Assembly: GCF_003316635.1 (NCBI RefSeq)
Contig: NZ_QNQP01000021.1
Coordinates: 1 to 60,299 of the forward strand
Length of the DNA stretch: 60,299 nt
Reading direction: 5' to 3'
Source: Roseovarius dicentrarchi
GTDB lineage: Bacteria; Pseudomonadota; Alphaproteobacteria; Rhodobacterales; Rhodobacteraceae
In this document: positions 16,821 through 26,073 of the stretch, piece by piece
How the letters are laid out: the number at the start of each line of letters is the position of its first letter
How positions within the stretch are numbered: position 1 is the stretch's first letter
Notes under the pieces: generated by a model
The model's database searches: none
What the model was told of the DNA's origin: nothing
What the model saw: only the letters and a program-made list of their open reading frames with translations
Position numbers and translations under genes: made by a program

Positions 16821-16841
16821 TCTTCTTGCCCAAAATATCCC
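16821..16841. repeat. GGGTATTT/CAAGAA intergenic repeat, copy 3
   Basis: On the minus strand this reads GGATATTTTGGGCAAGAAGA, matching the element at 5311 in its outer blocks. It lies in the 144-bp gap between valS and the AEC transporter gene. Confidence 0.4.
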
Positions 16842-16897
16842 CGCCGGAGGCTCCCCCGGCGCCGGAACGCGCCGCCGCCGGGGATGGGGCGCGCGTG

Positions 16898-19800
16898 TCA
16901 GCCCAGCTCGGCCAGACGCGCATGTGCGGCGCGCAACGTGGCGGCCTCCTCCTCGCGCGCGGCCAGATTCGCGCGCGCTTCCTCCACCACCTCCTCCGGG
17001 GCGGATGCGACGAATTTGGCGTTGTTCACGCGCCCCTTCAGCCCGCCGATTTCCTTCTCCAGCTTGGTCAGCGTCTTGTCCAGCCGCGCCTTTTCCGCTT
17101 CGACATCAATGATATCCGCCAAGGGCAGGCCGAAAACACCGCCCTCAGCGGCCACAGTCACGCAGCCTTTGGGAAAGGCCGCCACATGCTCCAGGCTGTC
17201 GATCCGCGCAAGGCGCTTGATCATCACCTCGTTGCGGTCCCAGGCGGCCTGACCGGCGCTGTCCAGCGACGTGACCAGCATCGGAACATGAAGCCCGGCC
17301 GGCACATGCATCTGTGCCCGCGCGCTGCGCACCGATTCAATCAGGGAAATCACCCAGTTCATCTCGCGATACGATGCCGCGTCGATCAGTTCGGTGCCGT
17401 AGTCAGGCCAGTTGGCATGAATCAGCATCTTCTGCCGCGCGCCCAGATTGCCCCACAATTCCTCGGTCACAAAGGGCATGATGGGATGCAGCAGGATCAG
17501 ACACTGGTCGATCACCCACGCCATCGTTGCCTGGGTTTCGGCCTTCACCTTGTCCGTTCCATCCATCAACAGCGGTTTGGAGAATTCCACATACCAGTCG
17601 CACACCTTGCCCCAGACAAAGACATAAAGTGCATTCGCGGCGTCGTTGAACCGGTAATTGCCCAGTGCCGCGTCAACTTCGGCGCGCACCCTGGCAGTCT
17701 CGCCGATGATCCACTTGTTCACCGTCTCGGTTGGCGCGGGTGGATTATTCGGCGAATAATCCGCGCCCAGCGCGCCGGGCGTTGCGCCGTTCATCTCGGC
17801 AAAGCGGGCGGCGTTCCACAATTTCGTGCCGAAGTTGCGATACCCGGCGATGCGCCCCGTTGACAGCTTCAGATCTCGGCCCATGGCCGCCATTGCGGTC
17901 AGGGTGAATCGCACGGCATCTGTGCCGTATTCGTCAATCAATTCCAGCGGGTCCAGAACATTGCCCAAGGATTTGGACATCTTCTTGCCCTTCTCGTCGC
18001 GGACAAGGGCATGGACATACACGTGGGAAAACGGCTTTTGCCCCACCACCGCATATTGCATCATCATCATCCGGGCGACCCAGAAGAATATGATGTCAAA
18101 CCCGGTAATCAGCGTCGATGTCGGGAAATACTTCTGCATTTCCGGCGTATCCTCGGGCCAGCCCAGCGTGCCGATGGGCCACAGGCCGGAGGAAAACCAC
18201 GTATCCAGCACATCCGCATCGCGCCAGACAGGGTAGATCAGCTTGGTCGGGTCCTGGCTGGCCACATACTCGGCCAGACTTTCGGCAAGGCGATGCATCG
18301 CCGTGCCGCGGTCCGCGACCTCGACCAGCCGCGCATGGTTCAGCGGGGTCGGCAGACCTGCCAGAACGTCATCGAACTTGCCCTGCAAGCCGTCAAAATC
18401 CGTGGCCGCATGATAGCGGTCCGTGCCCGGAGCCAGCGATTGATCCCATAGCAGGCGCTGCATCTCGACCAGGTCCAGCGCGCCGTCGCCTTCGTCATCG
18501 CGGAACGTGCCACGCTCCAGATCCAGACCGTACCAGACCGGGATCTGATGCCCCCACCACAGTTGCCGCGAAATGCACCACGGCTCGATATTCTCGAGCC
18601 AGTGGAAATACACCTTGCGGTCACTCTCGGGCATGATCGTCACCTCGCCCGAGCGGACGGCATCGATCGCCGGCTGCACGATCTGCGCGGTATCGACGAA
18701 CCACTGATCGGTCAGCATCGGCTCGATCACCACCTTGGAGCGGTCGCCGAAGGGCTGCATGATCTGTTTGGATTCGACCAGCGGCACCATGCCGGGGTCC
18801 ATGCAGACATTGCCGTCCGACGCCTCGGGATCGCCCGGAACCATGACCGCCAGCCCCTCGCCGGTGATCTGTTCGACCACGCGCTTGCGCGCCTCGAACC
18901 GGTCCAGCCCGCGCAGGTCGTCCGGCACAAGGTTGATCGTGTCGGCCTCGGCCACGTCCAGACTGCGCTCGCCCCGCGCAACCGCCATCGCAACGCTAGC
19001 GGCGTCGGCATAGGGCGCGCCATCGCTGCGCATCCGCGCGCTGGTATCCATCAAACGGTAGCAGGGAATGCCGCCGCGCTGGGCCACGGCGTAATCGTTG
19101 AAATCATGCGCGCCGGTAATCTTGACCGCACCCGAGCCAAAGGCAGGATCGGGATAGTCATCGGTGATGATCGGGATCAGGCGGCGATGCTCCTTGGGGC
19201 CGACCGGAATTTCGCACAGCTTGCCGACAATCGCGGCATATCGCGCATCGGACGGATGCACCGCAACCGCGCCATCGCCCAGCATGGTTTCGGGCCGCGT
19301 CGTGGCAATAGAGATATAGTCACGCGTCTCGCGGAAGATCACGTTGCCGTCCTCATCCTTCTCGACATACTCATAGGTCTCGCCGCCCGCGAGCGGGTAT
19401 TTGAAATGCCACATATGCCCGGCGACCTCGATATTCTCGACCTCCAGATCGGAAATCGCCGTCTCGAAATGCGGGTCCCAGTTGACCAGACGCTTGCCGC
19501 GATAGATCAGGCCCTTGTCGTACATGTCGACGAAAACCTTGATGACCGCGTCATGGAAATTCGGGCTGCTGCCCTTGTCCGGATCGCCCGCCGCGCCGCC
19601 CATGGTAAACGCCTCGCGCGACCAGTCGGCAGAGGCGCCCAGGCGCTTGAGCTGGCCGATGATGGTGCCGCGCGACTTGACCTTCTGCTTCCAGACGCGA
19701 TCGACAAAGGCGGCGCGCCCCATTTCGGCGCGGGTCGGCTCATTGTTGGCGGCCATGTCGCGTTCGGTCACCATTTGCGTGGCGATGCCCGCATGATCGG

Positions 19801-20047
19801 TGCCCGGCTGCCACAGCGTGTCAAACCCGCGCATCCGGTGCCAGCGCACCAGAATATCCTGAAGCGTGTTGTTGAACGCATGTCCCATGTGCAGGCTGCC
19901 GGTGACATTCGGCGGCGGGATCATGATGCTGAACGTCTCGGCGCCTGCCGCGGCGCCCGCGCCTGCCTTGAAGGCGCCGGATGTCTCCCACGCTTCATAA
20001 AGCCGCTGCTCGGCCTCGGCCGCATCAAATGTCTTTTCCATCGCCAT
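16898..20047 (-). CDS. valS: Valine-tRNA ligase
   Basis: Charges tRNA-Val with valine; a class I synthetase of 1049 residues. The HIGH-type motif lies in [20 protein letters not shown] near the start, the KMSKS motif in [15 protein letters not shown], and a large editing insertion between them includes [11 protein letters not shown]. The anticodon-binding region is followed by a C-terminal coiled coil ([20 protein letters not shown]), normal for ValS. The first of two close ATG codons (20047) is chosen because AAGGAGC stands seven bases upstream. The length is somewhat over the 950 of E. coli. Confidence 0.97.
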   Translation of the reverse strand: MAMEKTFDAAEAEQRLYEAWETSGAFKAGAGAAAGAETFSIMIPPPNVTGSLHMGHAFNNTLQDILVRWHRMRGFDTLWQPGTDHAGIATQMVTERDMAANNEPTRAEMGRAAFVDRVWKQKVKSRGTIIGQLKRLGASADWSREAFTMGGAAGDPDKGSSPNFHDAVIKVFVDMYDKGLIYRGKRLVNWDPHFETAISDLEVENIEVAGHMWHFKYPLAGGETYEYVEKDEDGNVIFRETRDYISIATTRPETMLGDGAVAVHPSDARYAAIVGKLCEIPVGPKEHRRLIPIITDDYPDPAFGSGAVKITGAHDFNDYAVAQRGGIPCYRLMDTSARMRSDGAPYADAASVAMAVARGERSLDVAEADTINLVPDDLRGLDRFEARKRVVEQITGEGLAVMVPGDPEASDGNVCMDPGMVPLVESKQIMQPFGDRSKVVIEPMLTDQWFVDTAQIVQPAIDAVRSGEVTIMPESDRKVYFHWLENIEPWCISRQLWWGHQIPVWYGLDLERGTFRDDEGDGALDLVEMQRLLWDQSLAPGTDRYHAATDFDGLQGKFDDVLAGLPTPLNHARLVEVADRGTAMHRLAESLAEYVASQDPTKLIYPVWRDADVLDTWFSSGLWPIGTLGWPEDTPEMQKYFPTSTLITGFDIIFFWVARMMMMQYAVVGQKPFSHVYVHALVRDEKGKKMSKSLGNVLDPLELIDEYGTDAVRFTLTAMAAMGRDLKLSTGRIAGYRNFGTKLWNAARFAEMNGATPGALGADYSPNNPPAPTETVNKWIIGETARVRAEVDAALGNYRFNDAANALYVFVWGKVCDWYVEFSKPLLMDGTDKVKAETQATMAWVIDQCLILLHPIMPFVTEELWGNLGARQKMLIHANWPDYGTELIDAASYREMNWVISLIESVRSARAQMHVPAGLHVPMLVTSLDSAGQAAWDRNEVMIKRLARIDSLEHVAAFPKGCVTVAAEGGVFGLPLADIIDVEAEKARLDKTLTKLEKEIGGLKGRVNNAKFVASAPEEVVEEARANLAAREEEAATLRAAHARLAELG

Positions 20048-20200
20048 GGGAACGCTCCTTGCTGTCGACATTTGGCTTAGCCAATTCAGCGCCGGAGGGA
20101 AAGCCCGATGCATGCCGCCGCCGCCGGGTTTCGCTGGCGCCGCCGGCCACCGATTTGCGTTGATAACCCACCGGTGCGCCCGGCAGCCGCCGCGCCGCAA

Positions 20201-20262
20201 TGGGTATTTAGACCAAGAAAAGCCATAGTGGCGCCCTGTTTTTTCTTGGGGTCAAATACCCA
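20201..20262. repeat. Inverted pair of GGGTATTT/CAAGAA repeats (long hairpin)
   Basis: TGGGTATTTAGACCAAGAAA (from 20201) is repeated inverted as TTTTCTTGGGGTCAAATACC (from 20241), giving a stem of about 20 bp with small bulges and a loop of about 19 bases. It lies between valS and the HD-domain gene. The CAAGAAAA arm gives a T run on the opposite strand, so it can work as a terminator for the HD gene on the minus strand. Confidence 0.6.
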
Positions 20263-20278
20263 AATCCCGCAGCCTGCC

Positions 20279-20887
20279 TCAGCCGCGCGTCTGGCCGGTA
20301 AGCGGCTCGCGGGCGCCGGGGCGCAGAACGGCCGGATCATAGGGCGTGCGGGCAAAGACCTCTTCCACCATGGGCGCGAAAAATTCGAGCGGCAGCGTGT
20401 CGTAGTCAGGATCAAAGCTGGCCTGATCCCAGCGCTCGCAAAATTCGGCGCAGTCGTCGAAATAGGGATGGCCCGCGTGACGATCGCGTTTGTTCGGGTC
20501 AGCGCCCTCCAGGTGGTGACCGTAATAGAGCATCTGAAAATCGCCATGGGTGGCGATGCACCAGGTGCATTGCTCGCGCACGAATGGCTTTAGGATCGTG
20601 GCGGCGTATTCATCGTGGTTGTAGGGCGCGTAGATGTCACCGATGTCGTGCAGGAGCGCCGAGACGACCCAGTCGGTGTCGGCCCCGTCGCGCCATGCCC
20701 GCGTGGCCGATTGCAGCGAATGGCCCAGCCGCGTGATCTGGTAGCCTGACAGCCCTTCGTCCAGATCCACCAGCGCGGTCATCAGGCGGGCGGCGGTGTG
20801 GCGGGTATGATCGATCTCGTGCCGGGTCAGGAATTCATATTCTTCCTTTGTGCCGTCTTTCATCTGGGTAAAGCTGACGCGGTCCAT
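20279..20887 (-). CDS. HD-domain protein, PhnZ/MIOX-like
   Basis: A 202-residue HD-domain protein starting MDRVSFTQMKDGTKEEY. Metal-ligand patterns are the early H in RHEIDHTRHTAA, the HD pair in VSALLHDIGDIYAP and later ATHGDFQMLYYGHH. The motif GHSLQSATRAWRDGA resembles EHSLQCA in PhnZ, a mixed-valent di-iron oxygenase that cleaves organophosphonates, so an oxygenase rather than a phosphohydrolase role is possible. No phosphonate genes are nearby. The function is therefore open: di-iron oxygenase of the PhnZ/MIOX branch or ordinary HD phosphohydrolase. It is divergent from the DUF2235 gene. Confidence 0.75.
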   Translation of the reverse strand: MDRVSFTQMKDGTKEEYEFLTRHEIDHTRHTAARLMTALVDLDEGLSGYQITRLGHSLQSATRAWRDGADTDWVVSALLHDIGDIYAPYNHDEYAATILKPFVREQCTWCIATHGDFQMLYYGHHLEGADPNKRDRHAGHPYFDDCAEFCERWDQASFDPDYDTLPLEFFAPMVEEVFARTPYDPAVLRPGAREPLTGQTRG

Positions 20888-21045
20888 GGCAGGCTCCTTG
20901 ATCAAGTGTGGGTTGCTTTGATCCAACCGCGAATGGCGGGCTGTTGGCAAGGGCGGGCGCTGCCGGAATTTCTGTCAATCGCCAAACACCGCGATATATC
21001 TGGAGCATAGGCGGGTCAGCGCGCTGGAAAAAGGATGAAACGGGC

Positions 21046-22122
21046 ATGTCGTGGCGCAACTGGGTCAAGCGGATTTATGCCCTGGCGCTGCCGGGGTTTG
21101 GCCGTGATTTACGGCGCGGTCATGCGGGCGGCATCGATCATCGCGGCCCTGTGACGCATGTGCTGATCCTGGACGGCACCATGTCATCGCTGGTGCCCGG
21201 CGACGAGAGCAATGCGGGGCGGGCCTACAAGCTGCTCAGCGAGCTGCGCGGCGAACGGATGGCGCTGTATTACGAGGCCGGGCTGCAATGGCAGGATTGG
21301 CGTGGCACCATCGGCGTGATGATGGGCCACGGGATCAACCGCCAGATCAGGCGCGCTTATGGCTATCTGGCCAGCCGCTACCGGCCCGGCGACAGCATCT
21401 ACCTGATGGGCTATTCGCGCGGCGCCTATGCCGTGCGCTCGCTGGCCGGGGCGATTGATATGGTCGGGCTGGTGCGTGCAGAGCATGCGACCGAACGCAA
21501 CGTCCGCCTGGCGTGGCGCCACTATCAGACCGGACCGGACAGGCCGACCGCCCGCGCGTTTCACCGCGCATTTTGCCATGACGAGGTGCCTATTGAAATG
21601 GTCGGTGTCTGGGACACGGTCAAGGCGCTGGGCCTGCGCCTGCCGGTCCTGTGGCGCTGGACCGAACGCACGCATGCGTTTCATTCGGCTCATCTGGGTG
21701 CCTGTATTCGGCGCGGCTACCACGCGCTGGCGCTGGACGAGACGCGCGTCGTTTACGCGCCCGTGCTGTGGCAGACGGGCGAGGCGACGCAGGCCGATGT
21801 CAGGCAGGTCTGGTTTCGCGGCAGTCACGGCGATGTCGGCGGGCATCTGGACGGGTTCGAGGCCGCGCGCCCGCTCGCCAATATTCCGCTGATCTGGATG
21901 CTGGAGCGGGCAGAGGCTGCCGGCCTGCCATTGCCCGACGGCTGGCAGGGCCGGTTTGCGACCGATCCCTGTGCGCCATCGCTTGGCACGTGGCGGCGCT
22001 GGGGCAAGATATTTCTGATGCGCGCCCGCCGCACCGTGGGGACGGACCCGTCAGAAGAGATTCACCCGACGGCCGAGCTGGAATGCGATGCGCCGCCCGT
22101 CAGGGGCGGCGCGCAGGGGTAG
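21046..22122 (+). CDS. DUF2235 alpha/beta hydrolase (Tle1-like fold)
   Basis: A 358-residue protein with the DUF2235 layout: THVLILDGTMSS at the N-terminus, the nucleophile elbow IYLMGYSRGAYAVRSLAGAI and the later VGVWDTVKALG, ending with HAFHSAHLGACIRRGYHALALDETR and VWFRGSHGDVGG. Family members include type VI secretion phospholipase effectors (Tle1) and many stand-alone housekeeping hydrolases. No T6SS gene is adjacent, so a secreted-toxin role is not supported. No signal peptide is seen. The start MSWRNWVKR is taken because the frame upstream overlaps the divergent promoter region. Confidence 0.82.
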   Translation: MSWRNWVKRIYALALPGFGRDLRRGHAGGIDHRGPVTHVLILDGTMSSLVPGDESNAGRAYKLLSELRGERMALYYEAGLQWQDWRGTIGVMMGHGINRQIRRAYGYLASRYRPGDSIYLMGYSRGAYAVRSLAGAIDMVGLVRAEHATERNVRLAWRHYQTGPDRPTARAFHRAFCHDEVPIEMVGVWDTVKALGLRLPVLWRWTERTHAFHSAHLGACIRRGYHALALDETRVVYAPVLWQTGEATQADVRQVWFRGSHGDVGGHLDGFEAARPLANIPLIWMLERAEAAGLPLPDGWQGRFATDPCAPSLGTWRRWGKIFLMRARRTVGTDPSEEIHPTAELECDAPPVRGGAQG

Positions 22123-22135
22123 GGTGCGGCGGCGT

Positions 22136-23002
22136 TCAGGCGACGTCGCGCAGCTCGACCTTGGGTGTGACGCCCAGCGCATGGCAGATGTCGCGCGTCA
22201 GTTCGGGGCGGTTCAGGGTGTAGAAATGCAGGTCCTGCACGCCCTCATCCATCAGCTTGCTGCACAGGTCGGTGGCAAAGGCGATGGCCAGCAATTCGGT
22301 GCGCCCGTCACGCTCGGCCGTCTCGAAGGTGGTGTTCAGCTTCTCGGGAACGGACGTGCCGCAGGATTCGGCAAAGCGGCGCGCGCCGGCCCAGTTTTCG
22401 ATCGGGAAGATGCCCGGAATGATCGGCTTGTCGATGCCCGCCGCGGCGCAGCGGTCGCGGAAGCGCAGGAAGGTGTCGGCGCTGAAGAAAAACTGCGTGA
22501 TCGCCTCGTCCGCGCCGGCATCGAATTTACGCTTCAGCCATTCGACATCGGCATTGTCATCGGCGGCATCGGGGTGCCGCTCGGGGTAGGCGCCGACGCG
22601 GATGGTGAAATCGCCGCGCTCTTTCAGGGCCGCGATCAGCTCGCAACTGTCGTTGAAGCCGCCCGGATGGGGCTGAAACCCGCCGCTGCCCTTTGGTGGA
22701 TCGCCGCGCAGGGCGACCAGCTCGCGCACGCCGGCGGCGTGGAATTCATCGGCGATGGCCATGGTTTCCTCGCGCGTGGCGTTCACGCAGGTCAGGTGTG
22801 CCGCAACTTTCAGTCCCGCGGATCCGTGCAGTGCGCTGACCGCCTCGCGCGTCAATTCGCGGGTGGTGCCGCCGGCGCCGTAGGTGACCGATACGAATCG
22901 CGGCTGGAGCGGTGCCAGCGTGTGAACCGTGTCCCACAGGCGAAACGATGCCTCAAGGTTCTTGGGCGGGAAGAATTCGAAGGAGATGTTTGGCGTTGCC
23001 AT
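22136..23002 (-). CDS. metF: 5,10-methylenetetrahydrofolate reductase
   Basis: Reduces methylene-THF to methyl-THF for methionine synthesis; a 288-residue FAD barrel enzyme. It begins MATPNISFEFFPPKN with the signature glutamate region. VSVTYGAGGTTRE, VAHLTCVNATREE, LVALRGDPP and ITQFFFSADTFLRF follow in the usual order. A GGGC-TTGA-GCCC mini-hairpin (23021-23032) lies directly before the ribosome-binding site. It is divergent from a MetR-like regulator with a 97-bp gap, a classic arrangement for homocysteine-responsive control. Confidence 0.95.
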   Translation of the reverse strand: MATPNISFEFFPPKNLEASFRLWDTVHTLAPLQPRFVSVTYGAGGTTRELTREAVSALHGSAGLKVAAHLTCVNATREETMAIADEFHAAGVRELVALRGDPPKGSGGFQPHPGGFNDSCELIAALKERGDFTIRVGAYPERHPDAADDNADVEWLKRKFDAGADEAITQFFFSADTFLRFRDRCAAAGIDKPIIPGIFPIENWAGARRFAESCGTSVPEKLNTTFETAERDGRTELLAIAFATDLCSKLMDEGVQDLHFYTLNRPELTRDICHALGVTPKVELRDVA

Positions 23003-23099
23003 GATCTGATATCCTCTGTGGGGCTTGAGCCCTTTGTCGCAATATCGCATAGATTACGCAAATTCATAATTTTCACGATCTACATGAGGCGCGCTAATA

Positions 23100-24014
23100 A
23101 TGCATATCGAGTTCCGGCATCTGCGCACGATCCGCGCGATTCACGCCGCTGGCGGGCTGGCCAAGGCGGCCGATCAGCTGAACATCACGCAAAGTGCGCT
23201 GAGCCATCAGATCAAGGGGCTGGAGGATCAGGCCGGGGTCGAACTGTTCGTGCGCCGGTCCAAACCGATGACCCTGTCCTCGGCAGGCATGCGCCTGCTG
23301 CGCGTCGCCAACAAGGTTCTGCCGGAAATCGAGGCGCTGGAGGCTGAATTTTCCGGCGTGCGCGACGGATCGTCCGGGCGGCTGCACATCGCCATCGAAT
23401 GTCACGCCTGTTTTGAATGGCTGTTCCCGGTGCTGGAGGCGTTTCGCCAGAACTGGCCCGATGTCGATGTCGATATTCGCCCCGGCCTTGCCTTTGACGC
23501 GCTGCCCGCGCTGCAAAAGGAGGAGGTCGATCTGGTCGTGTCATCGGACCCCGAGGCGCTGCGCGGCATCGGGTTCAAGCCGCTGTTTGATTACGAGCCG
23601 GTGTTTCTGGCCTCGGCGGTGCATCCGCTGGCGCAGAAGGAATTTGTCGAGGCCGAGGATTTTCGCGGCCAGACGCTGATCACCTACCCGGTGGACCGCT
23701 CGCGGCTGGATGTCTTTACCGAACTTCTGACCCCCGCCAAGGTGGAGCCGGCCAGCATCCGGCAGGTGGAGCTGACGGCGGTGATCCTGCTGCTGGTGGC
23801 GTCCAACCGGGGCGTTGCCGTCCTGCCCGACTGGGTGGTGCGCGAATTGCGCAGCAGCGACGATTACGTCGTGCGGCCCATTACGGAAAACGGCCTGACC
23901 AAGCGGCTGTATGCCGCCATCCGCGACGATGACGCGGCCAAGCCGTTCATGGCGCATCTGCTGAAACTGGCGCGCGAAATTCCGGTCAAGTTGCAGCGGC
24001 GCGAGCGGGTCTGA
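23100..24014 (+). CDS. metR: LysR-type regulator, probable MetR
   Basis: A 304-residue LysR-type transcription factor. The N-terminal helix-turn-helix is visible as GGLAKAADQLNITQSALSHQ, followed by the linker ELFVRRSKPMTLSSAG, and the effector-binding domain fills the rest. It stands divergently beside metF, and the effector-domain blocks RLHIAIECHACFEWLFPVLE and FKPLFDYEPVFLA fit MetR. MetR senses homocysteine and activates met genes. The shared A/T-rich gap contains CGCAATATCGCATAGATTACGCA, in which related GCAT/GCGT blocks could be operator half-sites; this is inference. Confidence 0.88.
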   Translation: MHIEFRHLRTIRAIHAAGGLAKAADQLNITQSALSHQIKGLEDQAGVELFVRRSKPMTLSSAGMRLLRVANKVLPEIEALEAEFSGVRDGSSGRLHIAIECHACFEWLFPVLEAFRQNWPDVDVDIRPGLAFDALPALQKEEVDLVVSSDPEALRGIGFKPLFDYEPVFLASAVHPLAQKEFVEAEDFRGQTLITYPVDRSRLDVFTELLTPAKVEPASIRQVELTAVILLLVASNRGVAVLPDWVVRELRSSDDYVVRPITENGLTKRLYAAIRDDDAAKPFMAHLLKLAREIPVKLQRRERV

Positions 24015-24090
24015 TAGCGCCCCTGTGCGATTTGCAGACCGCATCATCGGGCCGTAACTATATGTTCATAACTCAATGCAAGGATAGACC

Positions 24091-24393
24091 ATGAAGAAGC
24101 TGCTACAGGTTGATTTCGATTTCACCGGACCGTTCGGCGCGGACATGGCCGCCGCAATGGGCGATCTGGCCCGGTCCATCAATGACGAGCCGGGGATGAT
24201 CTGGAAGATATGGACGGAGGACAAGGAAACCGGCAAGGCAGGCGGGATCTACCTGTTCGAAAGCGAAGACGCTGCCAAGGCCTATCTGGAAATGCACACC
24301 GCCCGGCTGGGCGACATTGGCATCAAGGGCATTCGCGGGATCATTTTTGATGTGAACGCGGATCTGTCGGCGATCAACAACGCACCGCTGTGA
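24091..24393 (+). CDS. YdhR-type monooxygenase-like protein
   Basis: A 100-residue ferredoxin-like-fold protein: KKLLQVDFDFTGPFG at the start, then EPGMIWKIWTEDKETGKAGGIYLFE and AKAYLEMHTARLGDIGI. These match the YdhR putative monooxygenase family, small dimeric alpha/beta barrels of unproven activity. The start has an AAGGATAG ribosome-binding region. It follows metR by 76 bp and may have its own promoter (AT-rich TTCATAACTC upstream). Confidence 0.82.
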   Translation: MKKLLQVDFDFTGPFGADMAAAMGDLARSINDEPGMIWKIWTEDKETGKAGGIYLFESEDAAKAYLEMHTARLGDIGIKGIRGIIFDVNADLSAINNAPL

Positions 24394-24467
24394 CGCGCGC
24401 CTTGCCCTTGCGGGCGCGGCGCGAGGGGCCTATACGCGCGGCTTGATATGAATAAGGACGATATCCC

Positions 24468-25256
24468 ATGGCACTCAGCGCAAACCTGAACGTGATGATG
24501 AAGGCCGCCCGCAAGGCAGGGCGCGCGCTGGCCAAGGATTTTCGCGAGGTCGAGAACCTTCAGGTGTCGATGAAAGGCGCCGGCGATTTCGTCAGCCGCG
24601 CCGATATTCAGGCCGAACAGATCATCAAATCCGAGTTGATGAACGCGCGCCCCACCTATGGCTGGCTGGCCGAAGAGGGCGGGGAGGAGCCGGGCACCGA
24701 CCCCACCCGCCGCTGGATCGTCGACCCGCTGGACGGCACCACCAACTATCTGCACGGGCTGGCGCATTGGGCGGTGTCCATCGCGCTGGAACACAAGGGC
24801 CAGATCGTCGCCGGCGTGGTCTATGACGCGTCCAAGGACGAGCTGTTCTTTGCCGAAAAGGGTGAAGGCGCGTGGATGAACGAATCGCGCCTGCGCGTGT
24901 CGGGCCGTGACAAGTTGATCGAGAGCATTTTTGCCACGGGCCTGCCCTTTGGCGGGCGCAGCGACCTGCCGCATAGCTTGCAGGATCTGGCGCGTCTGCT
25001 GCCGGTCTGCGCCGGTGTGCGCCGTTTTGGGGCCGCATCGCTGGATTTGGCCTATGTCGCCGCCGGCCGCTATGACGGGTTCTGGGAGCGTCGGCTGAAG
25101 CCGTGGGATCTGGCCGCGGGCCTGCTGATCGCGCGGGAGGCCGGCGCGCTGGTCGAACCGCTGACGCCCGAGCGCAACATTCTGGACGAAGGCGCGGTCA
25201 TCTGCTCGAACGGTCCGGTGTTTGACAAATTCGCCAAGATCATCCGCAATCAGTAA
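24468..25256 (+). CDS. suhB: Inositol-1-monophosphatase family protein
   Basis: A 262-residue magnesium-dependent phosphatase. Metal-binding motifs are WLAEEGGEE, WIVDPLDGTTNYLHG (the family signature) and the late KPWDLAAGLLIAREAGA. Relatives hydrolyse inositol 1-phosphate and, as SuhB, can bind the transcription machinery. The N-terminus ALSANLNVMMKAARKAGRAL is usual for the alphaproteobacterial SuhB group. It converges on the rhomboid gene; the 37-bp gap contains the direct repeat GGGCGACGGG twice. Confidence 0.93.
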   Translation: MALSANLNVMMKAARKAGRALAKDFREVENLQVSMKGAGDFVSRADIQAEQIIKSELMNARPTYGWLAEEGGEEPGTDPTRRWIVDPLDGTTNYLHGLAHWAVSIALEHKGQIVAGVVYDASKDELFFAEKGEGAWMNESRLRVSGRDKLIESIFATGLPFGGRSDLPHSLQDLARLLPVCAGVRRFGAASLDLAYVAAGRYDGFWERRLKPWDLAAGLLIAREAGALVEPLTPERNILDEGAVICSNGPVFDKFAKIIRNQ

Positions 25257-25293
25257 CACTGGGCGACGGGAACACCGGGCGACGGGCCGCGCG

Positions 25294-26037
25294 TTATTTG
25301 CGCCGCACTTTCGGTATCCGTGTTGGCGCATAGGCATAGCGCGCCTGCGGGTGCGGCGGCTTGCCGTCCGTGCGGTTCCAGAACCGGGTGCCGCCCCGGC
25401 GCAGCAGCAGCGGCACGGTCAGCAGAACCCCGATCATGAACCCGCCCGCATGCGCCCAATAGGCGACCCCGCCGCCGCTTGTCGGGATGGCCAGCCCGCC
25501 AAAGACCTGAAAGCCGAACCAAAGGCCCAGCATGATCCACGCCGGGATCGGCAGGATGCGGAAGAAGATGATGAAGATGATCAGGATATCCACCTTCGCC
25601 TTGGGAAACAGCAACAGATAGCCCCCCATGACCCCGGCAATGGCGCCCGATGCGCCGACGGTCGGCACCAGCGAATACGGCTCGGACACCCATTGCGCGA
25701 GGGCCGAGCCGACACCGCAGGCAAGGTAGAAGCCAAGATAGGGCAGGTGGCCCATCTCATCCTCGATATTGTCGCCAAAGATGAACAGGAACAGCATGTT
25801 ACCGGCAAGATGCATCAGGCTGCCATGCAGGAACATAGAGCTGAGCAGGGACGGATAGCCGTCCGCGTGGGTCACTTTGGCCGGGATCATGGCCCAGTCG
25901 ATATAGAACGCCATCAGCGCGGCGGGATCGCCCATCAGGGGCCAATAACTGATGAAAATCAGGACATTCGCCGCAATCAGCGCATAGGTCACATAGGGCG
26001 TGCGCCCCGACGGGTTATGATCGCGGATGGGAAACAT
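25294..26037 (-). CDS. Rhomboid-family intramembrane serine protease
   Basis: A 247-residue membrane protein with about six segments. The catalytic serine lies in VGASGAIAGVMGGYL (G-x-S-G) and the histidine in WAHAGGFMIG. The HGSLMHLAGNMLFLFIFGDN segment carries the conserved H-x3-N helix. Rhomboids cut transmembrane helices of other proteins in the inner membrane; the substrate is unknown. A short basic cytoplasmic tail (RTRIPKVRRK-like) ends the protein. It is downstream of putA on the same strand with a 36-bp gap. Confidence 0.92.
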   Translation of the reverse strand: MFPIRDHNPSGRTPYVTYALIAANVLIFISYWPLMGDPAALMAFYIDWAMIPAKVTHADGYPSLLSSMFLHGSLMHLAGNMLFLFIFGDNIEDEMGHLPYLGFYLACGVGSALAQWVSEPYSLVPTVGASGAIAGVMGGYLLLFPKAKVDILIIFIIFFRILPIPAWIMLGLWFGFQVFGGLAIPTSGGGVAYWAHAGGFMIGVLLTVPLLLRRGGTRFWNRTDGKPPHPQARYAYAPTRIPKVRRK

Positions 26038-26073
26038 GGGGCCAGAGTGGCCCCATGCCCGCGTATGGTCAAG

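Noticed and set aside
18548..20080. Long open frame opposite valS (about 510 residues)
   Set aside because: Antisense shadow of ValS, no motif, and the ValS frame is complete.
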